A stretch of DNA of 64,000 nucleotides from Erythroxylum novogranatense. Lineage: Eukaryota; Streptophyta; Magnoliopsida; Malpighiales; Erythroxylaceae. Under the pieces are notes generated by a model. That model made no database searches. It was not told the DNA's origin and saw nothing but the letters and a program-made list of their open reading frames with translations. The DNA lies in assembly GCA_029891385.1 (NCBI GenBank), contig CM057225.1, positions 11,817,060-11,881,059 of the forward strand, in the 5' to 3' direction. Positions 49,143-60,408 of the stretch are shown here, piece by piece. A program made the translations under genes and the position numbers. Each line of letters starts with the position of its first letter. Position 1 is the stretch's first letter.

Positions 49143-50806
49143 TGATGGGTGTCGAATCCACCAAAAATAAATCCCAAACACCAAACGAAAATAAATTGCA
49201 TACAATGGTAAATAGAATTCATCCACGAGAATGGAACAATTGATTTTATGCAAATGCCAAAGAACGAATGAAATTAAATAAAAAGGGGTTTTGAAGTTTT
49301 CGTCTAAATCTACTAATTAAAATAACAACTGATAAAAGATTAACACAAATTAATAAAACAATAACCAACAAAGAACGCAAATAAAATTGATAAACTCAAT
49401 AAACGACAACTTAGCCAGGAAATTCCTAATTATGCTTAGACCACGATCATCGACTCAAATATTTTCTTTGGTTTAATAATAGGTTAGCTATAGTTACCAA
49501 CTACCTCTGGCTCCCTCGTTTCTTCTTAATTTTAGAATAGTCGCAGAAACTCCTTTGACTATTCCCTAATTAACTAATAACCCCTTCGAGACTCTCTCCG
49601 AGATTCAATTAATTAACAAAGATTAAATTCTAAAGAAACACTAACCCTAACTGACTACGCACTGACTCATGCTTCATCTAGTTAGATCGTAAGTTCCTCC
49701 ACACAAAATCAAACAAGTACTATGCCCTAGTGCCAATTGCCACAAATACCAATCACCCAGTTAGACTCCACCAAGTAAATCAGTTGGCGATATGTAAATT
49801 AACTAACTCTACAATCAGGCCTCAATCGCAGAATCAATTAATAAACAATGACGAGAATCGTAAGCAAGATGCGAATATTATAACCAAATAATCGTAACAA
49901 TAGTCTCATGAGTCAAAGCATAATAATTGGAATTCCCCGACTAAAACAGATTAGCTACTCATACGGAAATTAAATCTAAAAAGTTCTTAATCAACATAGT
50001 CTAAATAACAAAGAAGTAAGAAAAACTAAGAAAACGAAATCTGAAATTCTATCCTCTATCTTGACGTCTGCGTCGGTCCCCACGATTTTCTCCACCAGCG
50101 TAGCCTTGACCTTTCTCTTCTAGCGTGAATCCCTTTTTCTCGGTCGTATGTAACTTTTTCTCCGTCCATCCCTTCTTGATTTCTTGTTATTCCTCTAAAA
50201 TCCTCCTCGTGTTCCTTGCACACCATTGTTTCCCTTTTCCCTTGTGGGCCTGCGTTATTTTCCTATTCCAGTCCAAAAAGTTACTCACCCTTGGCTGCCG
50301 TAACTTCCTTTCTTTTTTCCTAGGTTTTTCTCTTCTTTCAATTGCCGTGGGCCCTTCCTTGTTGACCTCCTTTCCTAAACAACGTGGGCCTTCTGTTGGT
50401 AATTCCCTTGGCTGTCTGCGTCACATACGTTCATGGGTGAATCTCCTATGCCCAACACTTGTTGTTGCTAATTGATTTTATTCCTCTCTAATCCCACGTG
50501 CCTTATGTGTTCATTGGTCCACCTGTGAGTCTCTTCGTGAAAGTCTTGGCTCCTTCATTAAATTTCTGCCCATTTAAATGTGTTAACGCCATGCTGCCGA
50601 ATTGATGTTGCGTGGTGTCCGCCTAAGTTGCTCTTCTTTGTAGCTCAAATTAGTTGTTGTTTTCCTTTTAATTTTCCACTTCATGCAAAAATTATAATTT
50701 TCCTACAAGGAAACATTAAATCAAATTAAGTTCCGATAATTGCATCAACAAGAGGAATAAAAAGGGATAATTAAAACATAAATATTAGACAAATATGCAC
50801 TTATCA
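49143..50806 (-). repeat. 3' LTR of the Athila-like element
   Basis: 1664 bases. The adjacent polypurine tract on the minus strand reads GTGTGGGGAGATT (50807-50819). The open frame at 50125-50475 is conserved in both LTRs (56003-56263) only because the LTRs are near-identical. Confidence 0.92.
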
Positions 50807-52640
50807 AATCTCCCCACACTTAGACGATGCTTGTCCTCAAGCATAAAAGAAAACCAAGACACAATGAAAAACCGCTCCAATAAATGAAACATGCACAGAG
50901 GTAATGTAAACTAGGAATGAGGCGCTAATCTTGTCCCAATGTCAATGAAATGTCAAATAAATGCAACAAATTTCCCACACGAGAAGACCAAGCCCTAACT
51001 CAAATTGAAGCGCATGCATGAATTACAATTTTAATTAAAACCAATCAGGTCTAGGAATCACACTTCACTTATCGTGGTTAATATATCGAGGAACTCCGAA
51101 TCTAAGTGGTAGTTATGAGAAGATCAGTTAATCTTAATTGATTAGGTGCTTTTACCAGAAATTACTCGAATTGTCATTGGCCTTTTACGAAAGTGCAAAC
51201 ATTTGTGATGAATGTCACCCGGTTACTCGATCAATCACAACGCCAAGTGGCTTTAGCCTTACTCGTAATTACTCGGATGCTTGCAAATTTTTTCTTTTGT
51301 TTTTTTTTTCCGAGTAATCGAGGAGTAGTTAATTGCTTCACACGTCACCGTCCGAGACCTTTTGACGCTGACGCAAACATTTGTGATGAATGTCGCCTGG
51401 TTACTCGGTCTTGTCCAACCTTTAGGCGGATTTTGGCTTCGCTCACAACCACCTTTGGTGATTGGCGAACGAATCTAACACCTTTTATTTTTATTCTCCA
51501 TTCCTTTCTCACCATAATTTCCCACATCAATCCAAAGTTCAACACATATACCAACTCAACTTCTAAGCTTAACATGACTCTAGACAAGAAAGGCACCGAT
51601 TAATCACACAAATTTTTTAAATTCTAACCAATTAACTCAGGGCCGCAACTTCAACATATAGGACAAAATCATTAACATTTAATTAACATTAAGCAACAAG
51701 GACTCAACCATACTCTCGACTCCTTTAAAACAATCCACCATTACCTAAGGCACAACAATTCATCAAGCAAAATGGAGCAAAAGAGGATTTTTTTAGTCTA
51801 CCACGGCATCAACGCTAAAAGTCCAAAAATACCAAAAGGCAACGGAGGGCACATCCCAAAGTAATGCATCAAACAAAACAAAGATGCATCTCAAAAACAT
51901 AAATCACCTCCCACACTTAAAGCATCGTTGTCCTCAACGTAAAGTAAATGAAAAGGTAAACGAGGACTTCCACGAATGAGAGAAGATGAGGGCTTATCGT
52001 GAGCTCGTTTAGGCCTCCCGCCATGAGGGTATAGCTAGTACAGTGAGGATGAGAGCCAACATATGATCATATAAAGGACTCCGCTAACTGTAATCCAAGA
52101 ACTCCTAATTGATCCAACGTCAAATCACCAAAAACACAAGGAACGAGGGAAAAGATCAAAACAAAGAAAAGAAGGAAACAAACGAGACAAAAGAACACAA
52201 AATAAAGCAAAAGAAAAGAAAGAAAATAAAATAAAATAAAAATATGGGCTGCCTCCCATTAGCGCCCTTGTTTAACGCCCTAGGCTCGACGCCCTTGTCT
52301 CGATGTTAACCCTTATCTCGATGTTGGAAATCAGCAATGGTCCCACCAATTGCCTCCACAATACACTCTCGAAGCACTCTAATTAGTTTCTCCTCTTCTA
52401 GCCGTCGAGCATCTTGGATATGATCACGCGTAGTCTCACCAAATCACCTAAATATATCGTATTTCAAATGCTCGGAAGCATTTTGAACTCGACTTTGGGG
52501 CCTCATCAAGTATATCATCGAAATTTCAGAACGATCGCTTAATCTCTTAACTCTATCAACGGACATGCTATGACACAAAGCATAATTCAACTCATCATCA
52601 TGATTTAAAGTAGAAACCTCATGAGTCAAATCTTGATGAT
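50807..52640 (-). other. Athila-like element, 3' untranslated region; polymerase genes absent
   Basis: No reverse transcriptase or integrase words in any frame. A 39-base segment with GCAAACATTTGTGATGAATG occurs twice, at about 51197-51235 and 51374-51412, 177 bases apart. The frames at 51193-51603 and 51345-51596 span this repeat and show no family signature. Confidence 0.7.
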
Positions 52641-52995
52641 ATCAACCTTATAAACACAAGACACATCTTCACACGTTTCATGGCATCATAAACATTGAAT
52701 TTCACCACTTCACCATCAAACTCTAAAGTCAATGAACCACTATGCACATCTATCTTTGCTTTAGCCGTGCTAAGGAAAGGCTACCAACAAGATATCGAAG
52801 ACTCGGATGAACTATCATTTCCCATATCAATAATAAAGAAATCAGCAGGAAAAATTAATCCATTAACTTGAACTAGCACATCCTCTAAAACACCTTCGGG
52901 ATAGACAATCGATCGATCCGCCAATTGAATTATAACTCCAAGATTAGTTAACGGACCAAGACCTGTGGAGGTATAAACAGATAAAGGCATCACAT
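52640..52995 (-). pseudogene. Athila-like aspartic protease
   Basis: The open piece 52781-52993 reads NVMPLSVYTSTGLGPL-type sequence after the active-site region, then VIIQLADRSIVYPEGVLEDV, LVQVNGLIFPADFFIIDM. This is the retropepsin-like domain of Athila polyproteins. Downstream, in another frame, PFLSTAKAKIDVHSGSLTLE continues the domain to about 52640. It would process the polyprotein. Confidence 0.85.
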
Positions 52996-53006
52996 TAATA
53001 GAAGCT

Positions 53007-54900
53007 CTAGGTCACACATAGCTTTATGATACCAATGTTCCCAATTTTGCAAGGAATGGAAAACATACCTTGGTCGCGACACTTAGGAGGTAGTTTCCTC
53101 TGTAAGACAACTGAAACATTCTCCCCCACACTCACCCTTTCATTACCTGTTAACTTACGCTTGTTTGTGCATAATTCCTTAAGGAATTTGGCGTGAAGCG
53201 AACTTTGCTTAATGGCCTCGAGGAGTGGGATGTTTACTTCAACTTTTTGGAACAACTCCATGATGCTCTTATCCTCCTTTTCTTTCTTGTTCTGAGCCAG
53301 TCTCTGCGGGAATGGTGGTGGAACCACTAAAGGTTTGGGTTTCTGATAATTTCAAGTTGGACCCGAATCCTGTATGTGGTCACGTGTAAGCTCCCTTTCA
53401 CCTCTGCTTACATCTCTGCTGGGAACCCTGGACGTGGTCACGTGTAGGGTTCTTGTCGACTGGGAATTGCAATTCCTTACCATTTCTTAAGAAAATCGCG
53501 CTCACATTATGCCTCGGGTCGAGTGTCTGAGAAGGCAGCTTGCCTTGAGTCTCCATTCTGCTAACGGAGGATGCTATCTGACTCATTTGAGTCTCTAGGG
53601 TCTTCATGCTCTCTTCTAGCTTTTGGAATCTGGTTGCAGTGTCCTGTTGAAATTTTGCAGTGTTAGCAGCTAACATATGGACAATTTCTTCAAGAGGCTT
53701 ACCTGAGCCCGAAGGCTGTTGCGGTGGTGGTGGTCTTTGATAGTAATTCTGTTGGGTCGGTTGGCTGTTAGCATAACTGAAGTTTGGGTGGCTTCTCCAA
53801 CCGGGTTGTAGGTGTTTGAATAGGGATCAAATTGCCTCTGTTGGAACCCAATAGCATTCACATTCTCGGTATTTCATCGTGGGCGTTGGGCATGCATCGG
53901 TTGGGTGAGCTAGGTGGTGCGGATGCCACACGCCTCGCAGTGGAGGAGTACCTACATTCAATTCTCGACCAAAGTTGTTAGCAAGATTTGACCTCATCGA
54001 GAGAAGTAACATTTACCTCATTCACTCTTTGCGGTATATCTTGCCGAGCAAGAATTGCTTTGGGTTTGCTGCCATGGTTGATATCAACTCCGGGCTTACC
54101 GGGTTTTACCGACAATGGCCCCACCACTTGCGGCATCCATCATTCTGCGCCCATTGGAATAAGACCCTCGTAGAAATCTTTGGATGATCAATTGTTGGAT
54201 ATGCCATCTTGCGCGCGGCTGCCAAAATTCTCTTGTACCTCTCCCAAGACTGTAGAGGTTCTCTGAATTCTTCGCTTAATGCCACGATTTCTACTTTGAT
54301 ATTGGCGGCTCGGGATCTTGGAAAATATTTTCTAGAAACCGCTGAGACATCCTTCCCAGTGTTGATTATCCACGGAGGTAGTAGTAGAGCCAATCCTTGG
54401 CTGCATCCTGTAGCGAGAATGGAAAAGCTCTCGCTTTAATTTGGTCCTCCGTGACATTGCGGGCTTCATAGAAGTGCGAGCGAGGTGAAATTCCTTCAAA
54501 TGCTTGTTCGGATCCTCGTTTTCCAAACCACGGAAGGTGGGCGAGGTGGATCAGTCCGGTTTCAATTCAACCCTTCTTGAAGTTCGAAATTCTATGCCAA
54601 ACGGATGCCGTGCTTCGGGGGTCTACCCAAGTCCCGGAGTGTTCTGTTGAGAGCCATATCTTGCGGCGTGGTCACGGTTAAGCTTCCCGTCGATCTGTTT
54701 GTTCAACTTCAATCTCCTCTTCGATTCCGTTTGATGATCCGACTCAACGAGTGCATGATCCACTAGCTTTTCCTTGCTTCTTCCTTAGCTTGCTCAACTT
54801 CCTTAGCCTCTTAGCGGTCTTTTCGATCTCGGGGTCGTACAAGATGGAATCTCCCGTACGAATGTTCCTAGGCATAAAACAAAACAAAATCAATTAGTTA
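53007..54900 (-). pseudogene. Athila-like gag
   Basis: Four pieces. 54332-54526 has the start region (EDPNKHLKEFH). 54106-54393 has the capsid core (YFPRSRAANIKVEI, then EEFREPLQSWERYKRIL). 53398-53676 has a coiled coil (FQKLEESMKTLETQMSQIAS). 53007-53327 has the end with PFPQRLAQNKKEKEDKSIME, INIPLLEAIKQ-like and LCTNKRKL blocks. Single-base shifts separate them. Gag forms the particle that carries element RNA. Confidence 0.88.
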
Positions 54901-54927
54901 CCAGTCCCCGACAACGGCGCCAAAATT
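54900..54927 (-). promoter_or_regulatory. Primer binding site of the Athila-like element (tRNA-Asp)
   Basis: On the minus strand TTTTGGCGCCGTTGTCGGGG, three bases from the 5' LTR. One base differs from the common Athila site TGGCGCCGTTGCCGGGGA. Confidence 0.88.
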
Positions 54928-56594
54928 TGATGGGTGTCGAATCCACCAAAAATAAATCCCAAACACCAAACGAAAATAAATTGCATACAATGGTAAATGG
55001 GTCGATCCACGAGAAATGGAACAATTGATTTTATGCAAATGCCAAAGAACGAATGAAATTAAATAAAAAAGGGGGTTTTGAAGTTTTCGTCTAAATCTAC
55101 TAATTAAAATAACAACTGATAAAAGATTAACGCAAATTAATAAAACAATAACCAACAAAGAACGCAAATAAAATTGATAAACTCAATAAACGACAACTTA
55201 GCCAGGAAATTCCTAATTATGCTTAGACCACGATCATCGACTCAAATATTTTCTTTGGTTTAATAATAGGTTAGCTATAGTTACCAACTACCTCTGGCTC
55301 CCTCGTTTCTTCTTAATTTTAGAATAGTCGCAGAAACTCCTTTGACTATTCCCTAATTAACTAATAACCCCTTCGAGACTCTCTCCGAGATTCAATTAAT
55401 TAACAGCATTAAATTCTAAAGAAACACTAACCCTAACTGACTACGCACTGACTCATGCTTCATCTAGTTAGATCGCAAGTTCCTCCACAAAAATCAAACA
55501 AGTACTATGCCCTAGTGCCAATTGCCACAAATACCAATCACCCAGCTAGACTCCACCAAGTAAATCGATTGGCGATATGTAAATTAACTAACTCTACAAT
55601 CAGGCCTCAATCGAGAATCAATTAATAAACAATGACGATAAATCGAAAACGATGCGAATATTATAACCAAATAATCGAACAATAGTCTCACGAGTCAAAG
55701 CATAATAATTGGAATTCCCCGACTAAAACAGATTAGCTACTCATAACGAAATTAAATCTAACAAAGTTCTTAATCAACATAGTCTAAATAACAAAGAAGT
55801 AAGAAAAACTAAGAAAACGAAATCTGAAATTCTATCCTCTATATCGCCCGACGTCTGCGTCGGTCCCACGAATTTTCTCCACCAGCGTGTATTGACCTTC
55901 TCTTCAGCGTGAATCCCTTTTTCTCGGTCGTCGTAACTTTTTCTCCGTCCATCCCCTTCTTGATTTCTTGTTATTCCTCTAAAATCCTCCCTTGCGTGTT
56001 CCTTGCACAGCCGCTGTTTCCCTTTTCCCTTGTGGGCCTGCGTTATTTTCCTATTCCAGTCCAAAAAGTTACTCACCCTTGGCTGCCGTAACTTCCTTTC
56101 TTTTTTCCTAGGTTTTTCTCTTCTTTCAATTGCCGTGGGCCCTTCCTTGTTGACCTCCTTTCCTAAACAACGTGGGCCTTCTGTTGGTAATTCCCTTGGC
56201 TGTCTGCGTCACATACGTTCATGGGTGAATCTCCTATGCCCAACACTTGTTGTTGCTAATTGATTTTATTCCTCTCTAATCCCACGTGCCTTATGTGTTC
56301 ATTGGTCCACCTGTGAGTCTCTTACGTGAGCTGCTGGCTCCTTCATTAAATTTCTGCCCATTTAAATGTGTTGACGCCATGCTGCCGAATTGATGTTGCG
56401 TGGTGTCCGCCTAAGTTGCTCTTCTTTGTAGCTCAAATTAGTTGTTGTTTTCCTTTTAATTTTCCACTTCATGCAAAAATTATAATTTTCCTACAAGGAA
56501 ACATTAAATCAAATTAAGTTCCGATAATTGCATCAACAAGAGGAATAAAAAGGGATAATTAAAACATAAATATTAGACAAATATGCACTTATCA
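54928..56594 (-). repeat. 5' LTR of the Athila-like element
   Basis: 1667 bases, almost identical to 49143-50806. Most differences are one- to four-base indels. Confidence 0.92.
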
Positions 56595-57807
56595 TCCAAA
56601 TACACTGGGTCGGTCCTACTGCCTATCGGCCCCGATCTTTGAAACGACTCAAAACCTTTCTTAGCAATATTGATGTCGCGATCTCATCGGGACATATCCC
56701 AATCCATTCGGATCCATTTAATCCTAATGCTCTCCATAATTGGAACTCATCAATACTATTTTACGATTCTCCAAACACTCTTATCGTGTGACCCTTTAGG
56801 CTCCGGTTATGTTGGCCACTTAGATTAACACTTAATCTAAGCAAGTCATGAGCGGTATCTAGCAACACATCATGACCCCAATTGACCGGAAAGTAATCGG
56901 TTTGATGTATTCATCACGAACCGATCACGAACCCTTCCATGTACAATTACCGTGCAATTCGTCCTTTCACCATCCTATACCCCACTTGGTTATGAGTATG
57001 GTCAAAGTGTCAACTCTCACTAGACCGAGTCTAGCCAGTGATATCGGTTCTCACAGACTCATTACTCTATATGTCAATGAAGACACTCTTCATGACATAC
57101 ATGCTTGCCCGACCTTAGTAATGATCCCGACAAGAGGCCATGGGTATCTCTTACGCTAATCCGAAGTGGTGAATCCTTTATTGGCTACTCAATTATCTTG
57201 AATACCTCAAGCTGTACCCAAGCACCACCTATGAGTTACCTCCGAAGGCAACAAGGAATGGAGTCAAAGCACGGATCAAGATTCAAGATATCCTCGAGTA
57301 CCTCAAGTCTAAGGATACTTGCACCATTGCTATGATGAGATTACCACCGACACTTAGATAAGATATCCATGCGATGATCTCATGGCGGTCATCCAATGAA
57401 CTTACTACCGCTAGTAAGCATCCACATGTCAATTCTAAATATCTCATATTTACGCTTTCTAAGATCCACCGCTTGATCCAATCAAGGAATATGACATGTG
57501 CTAGTCTATCCGGATTAATGATGTCCAGCCTCATTAATCCTATGACTAGGAGAATTAAATCTTGACATAATTGCACATGATAGGAATCTCGTGAGTATGA
57601 ACACATCATAATTTCCTTCATGCTATGTCATATATCATGGACTTCATTAATTCGATTAAAGATCCAATCAATTCATAAACAATGTTTATGAATATCAAAT
57701 TAATGAATAATGCCTTTTCTTTATTTATTCATAAAGTCCACACGACTTTGAATAAAACGCGTTAAAGGGATTGCCTTTGTATAACAAATAAACAAGATCG
57801 ATTTGAA

Positions 57808-57892
57808 CAAGTCGACTTATCCAATGAACAAGTCGACTTATCGGTACCGAACATGTGTAAGTCGACTTACACATGGTACAAGTCGACTTATC
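57808..57892. repeat. AAGTCGACTT palindromes in the copia 2 5' LTR
   Basis: Four copies matching 42580-42665. They sit within 15 bases of the outer LTR terminus. Confidence 0.9.
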
Positions 57893-59176
57893 ACTTACAA
57901 GCATGAGGAATTAAATGTTGTTAGTGAAGAGTTCAAAATCTGAATTTTTGTTAAAACTCAATTGAACATACTTTAGTACAAGGGGCATAACTTTTTGTAT
58001 AGAACTCGGAATGAGATGATCTATATATGGATTTGATAGTAGATTTCGATATCTAGAACTTCTATTTCAGGCAAAATTTCGAAATTTTGATGGATTGAGG
58101 GTCGAATTTTCAAAGTGGTATAAGTGACCTGTAGGAGTTTGTTAAACGGACATGCAAGTCCGTTTAACGGACATTCACTGGATTAATGGTACTAATTAAA
58201 CCTCAAATCAGTGTTTAAGTGAACCTAGAATGATCCTTGGTCTATGGGACTCATGTATAAAAGGTTTGAAGTAAAATCAAAGGTTAAAACTTAGTGAATG
58301 AATGGGTGGAATCAAAAGTGTCAAATGCATGTGTAAATGGGAATGGAAATGTTTACATGCTTGTGATATTGTTCAAGGAAGTTAAGTAAATGGTACTAAG
58401 TGATTTATTATGATAGGGAATTGGATATGAGGAGATCATATAAGGTTAGAAATGAAATGACGGGAAATTGAGTTATGTTATCAAATGAGCAAGTGTTCTT
58501 GAGATGTAAGTGTATGGTTTTGCTAGACTCTTAAAGAGTCAAATTTGAATGGATAATTGAAAATGATCACATAAAAAGGAAGTGTAATTCTGAGTCCAAT
58601 TCAAGTAGACAAATTGAATTATGATTTGAGAATAGATATTCAGTGTAAGTGTAAAGCATATACCCCGGAATTGTCATTGAGCATGCATTATACTTTACGT
58701 ATATACACATGTGAAAATGGGATGGTTATGATTGTACTTTTATTAATGTGTGTGCAAATTGTGTTTTGCATATGATTGATACAGGACAAAACATCCTTAG
58801 CCAGACGTTTCCAGATTATGAAAACAAATGCTAATCTGGAGCGTATTGTATGTAGACCTAGATGGTCTTATTTATTGGTTTATTGCTTTTGTTATAATTT
58901 GAATGAATATGGGTTCTGGACAGAAGGTCCGATGATCGTATACTGGGAATTGTGATATTGAAGTGCTCAATGAATGTGAATTGGACGAACTAAGTGTGTA
59001 GTGATGTGAATTCTAAATTTGTTTTGAATGCAAACTTGCATATGACTACACGTGTGATTTCTTGACTATATGTTGCATACCGGACTATGGTCCGATGATT
59101 CAATGATTATGATTGAATAAGTGCATATAAATGTGAACAATGCATTTCATTTCATGAATGCACGAAATATAACTCG

Positions 59177-59400
59177 TTGTGACCAAAGGAGCCAATGATC
59201 AGAGCTTAAAGCTCAACGAATAAAAATGAGCTTCAAGTTCAAAAGTAATTCAGAGCCTCAGGCTCAACGTTCAATGAGCCCTATATGGGTCAGTTTACAA
59301 TGAGCCCTATATGGTACAATTTACAATGAGCCCCATATGGGATAGTTTACAATAAGTCCCACGTGGGACAGTTATCAATGAGGTCGATATCTAATGGATA
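59177..59400. repeat. Short GAGCCC tandem repeats in the LARD LTR
   Basis: Four copies of an AATGAGCCCTATATGGGACA-type word, preceded by AGAGCTTAAAGCTCAACG-type inverted words. This is the counterpart of the expanded 149-base array at 2330-2960. Confidence 0.8.
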
Positions 59401-59800
59401 CGGGACAATTTAGGCACTCAGTCACAACGAAGAAATAAATAGAAATTGGGCCTCATGTATATATGCATGATATGATTGATTTAATTGAATTGAATGGGAA
59501 TATGAAATTGCATTGAATGGGAATATGAAATAGTATTGAATGGGATTGGTTTACTTGAATCGAATGGAATTGACTTGATTGTATTGAATGGGATTGGTCT
59601 ACTTGAATTTAATGGAATTGACTTCATTGTTTTCAATGGGATTGACTTAATTAAATTACATGGGAATATTAATTGGCGTTGAATGTGAACATGAAATTGA
59701 ATTGATTGTGAATATAAAGTGTGATAGTGAATGTGAAATGCGATTATGGGAATGTATTTATGTATTGTGTGACTGGGCGAACCATCAATGATGGTCACTC

Positions 59801-59844
59801 GCTGAGTTCGCAAAACTCACCCAAAATTTGCATCTATTTTTCAG
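59801..59844 (+). promoter_or_regulatory. Splice-acceptor-like module of the LARD LTR
   Basis: CGCTGAGTTCGCAAAACTCA, CCC, then a T-rich tract and TTTTTCAG/GTTT. With the donor-like GTAAG at 40010 the predicted intron is about 2.7 kb once copia 2 is removed. Confidence 0.55.
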
Positions 59845-60408
59845 GTTTAAGAAGATTACCTCGTTATGCAACGGGAGTAGGCTTTCTGCAAAATTAGAGG
59901 TTGGGAACAGTTCGTGTCTGCATTAGGATGTTTATATGAAGTGTATTATGCGATTTCTATGCAATGTATAATTGAACATTTCAGTTTGTAATAAGTGTTG
60001 AAATATGGGAAGCTGAGTAAATGGGATTGATTAAATATGAATATTCTTGTGTATATCAATATGTATCAATTGTAAAGGTTTGTGAGTGTTTTGTGCATTG
60101 AAATGAGCCCCAAATGGCTCAAAGTGAAATGGGTTGCAATTGAAATGCATTAGAAACAGAATTGGGCCCCTATTCGACTAGTGACACTGTATTGATCATA
60201 ATGTGTTGAAAACAATGTTTTATCAACTTGTGAATTGTTTTGGCCCAACTTGAAAATGAACTTCTGCATTTGTTAATGCTTTTTTTTTAAAAAAAAAAGG
60301 CACCAATTATTGACTGATTAAGTGTTCTAGCATGCCACCCTCGCGGGTCACGAGCTTGGATATCGCCGTCGATATCGGGTTCGGGTCTTGAGGGAGTGGG
60401 ATGCTACA

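Larger units (their letters stand above)
49143..56594 (-). mobile_element. Athila-like gypsy derivative with gag and protease only
   Basis: LTRs of about 1665 bases begin TGATGGGTGTCGAATCC and end GCACTTATCA. Flanks are TCCAG (49138-49142) and TCCAA (56595-56599), one mismatch. On the minus strand the primer site is complementary to tRNA-Asp, the choice of the Athila/Tat group. Gag and protease remain, but the 1.8 kb after protease has no recognisable reverse transcriptase, RNase H or integrase, so it needs a helper. The two LTRs are very similar, which fits its being the last insertion in this nest. Confidence 0.9.
40744..57899 (-). mobile_element. Ty1/copia element 2, complete ends, carrying a nested gypsy derivative
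   Basis: AGCAT flanks the unit (40739-40743 and 57900-57904), inside the LARD-like LTR. The ends are TGTAGGAAAATCCCGG and a terminal CA. It is the same family as copia 1, on the minus strand. The 5' LTR starts at 48510 and is split by the Athila-like insertion 49143-56594. Both LTRs have gained a GTCGAC array at their U3 end, absent from copia 1. Coding parts are present in order but fragmented. Confidence 0.93.
48510..57899 (-). repeat. 5' LTR of copia 2 (interrupted by the Athila-like element)
   Basis: The parts are 48510-49142 and 56595-57899. The junction reads through to the undisturbed 3' LTR at about 41350-41375, proving that the Athila-like element came later. The GTCGAC cluster lies at 57808-57892. 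Confidence 0.9.
38881..60408 (+). repeat. 5' LTR of the LARD-like element (interrupted by copia 2)
   Basis: The two parts are 38881-40743 and 57905-60408. Landmarks are the TGTCCGTTTAACGGACA clusters (39006-39170 and 58137-58178), a leader with donor-like ATGTAAGTTT (40010-40014), short GAGCCC repeats (59177-59400), and the acceptor-like module (59801-59844). The terminal segment is shared with the solo LTR at 1359-4848. Confidence 0.88.

Noticed and set aside
50125..56263. Conserved open frame present twice (50125-50475 and 56003-56263)
   Set aside because: It lies in the two near-identical LTRs of the Athila-like element. Duplication, not selection, explains its conservation.
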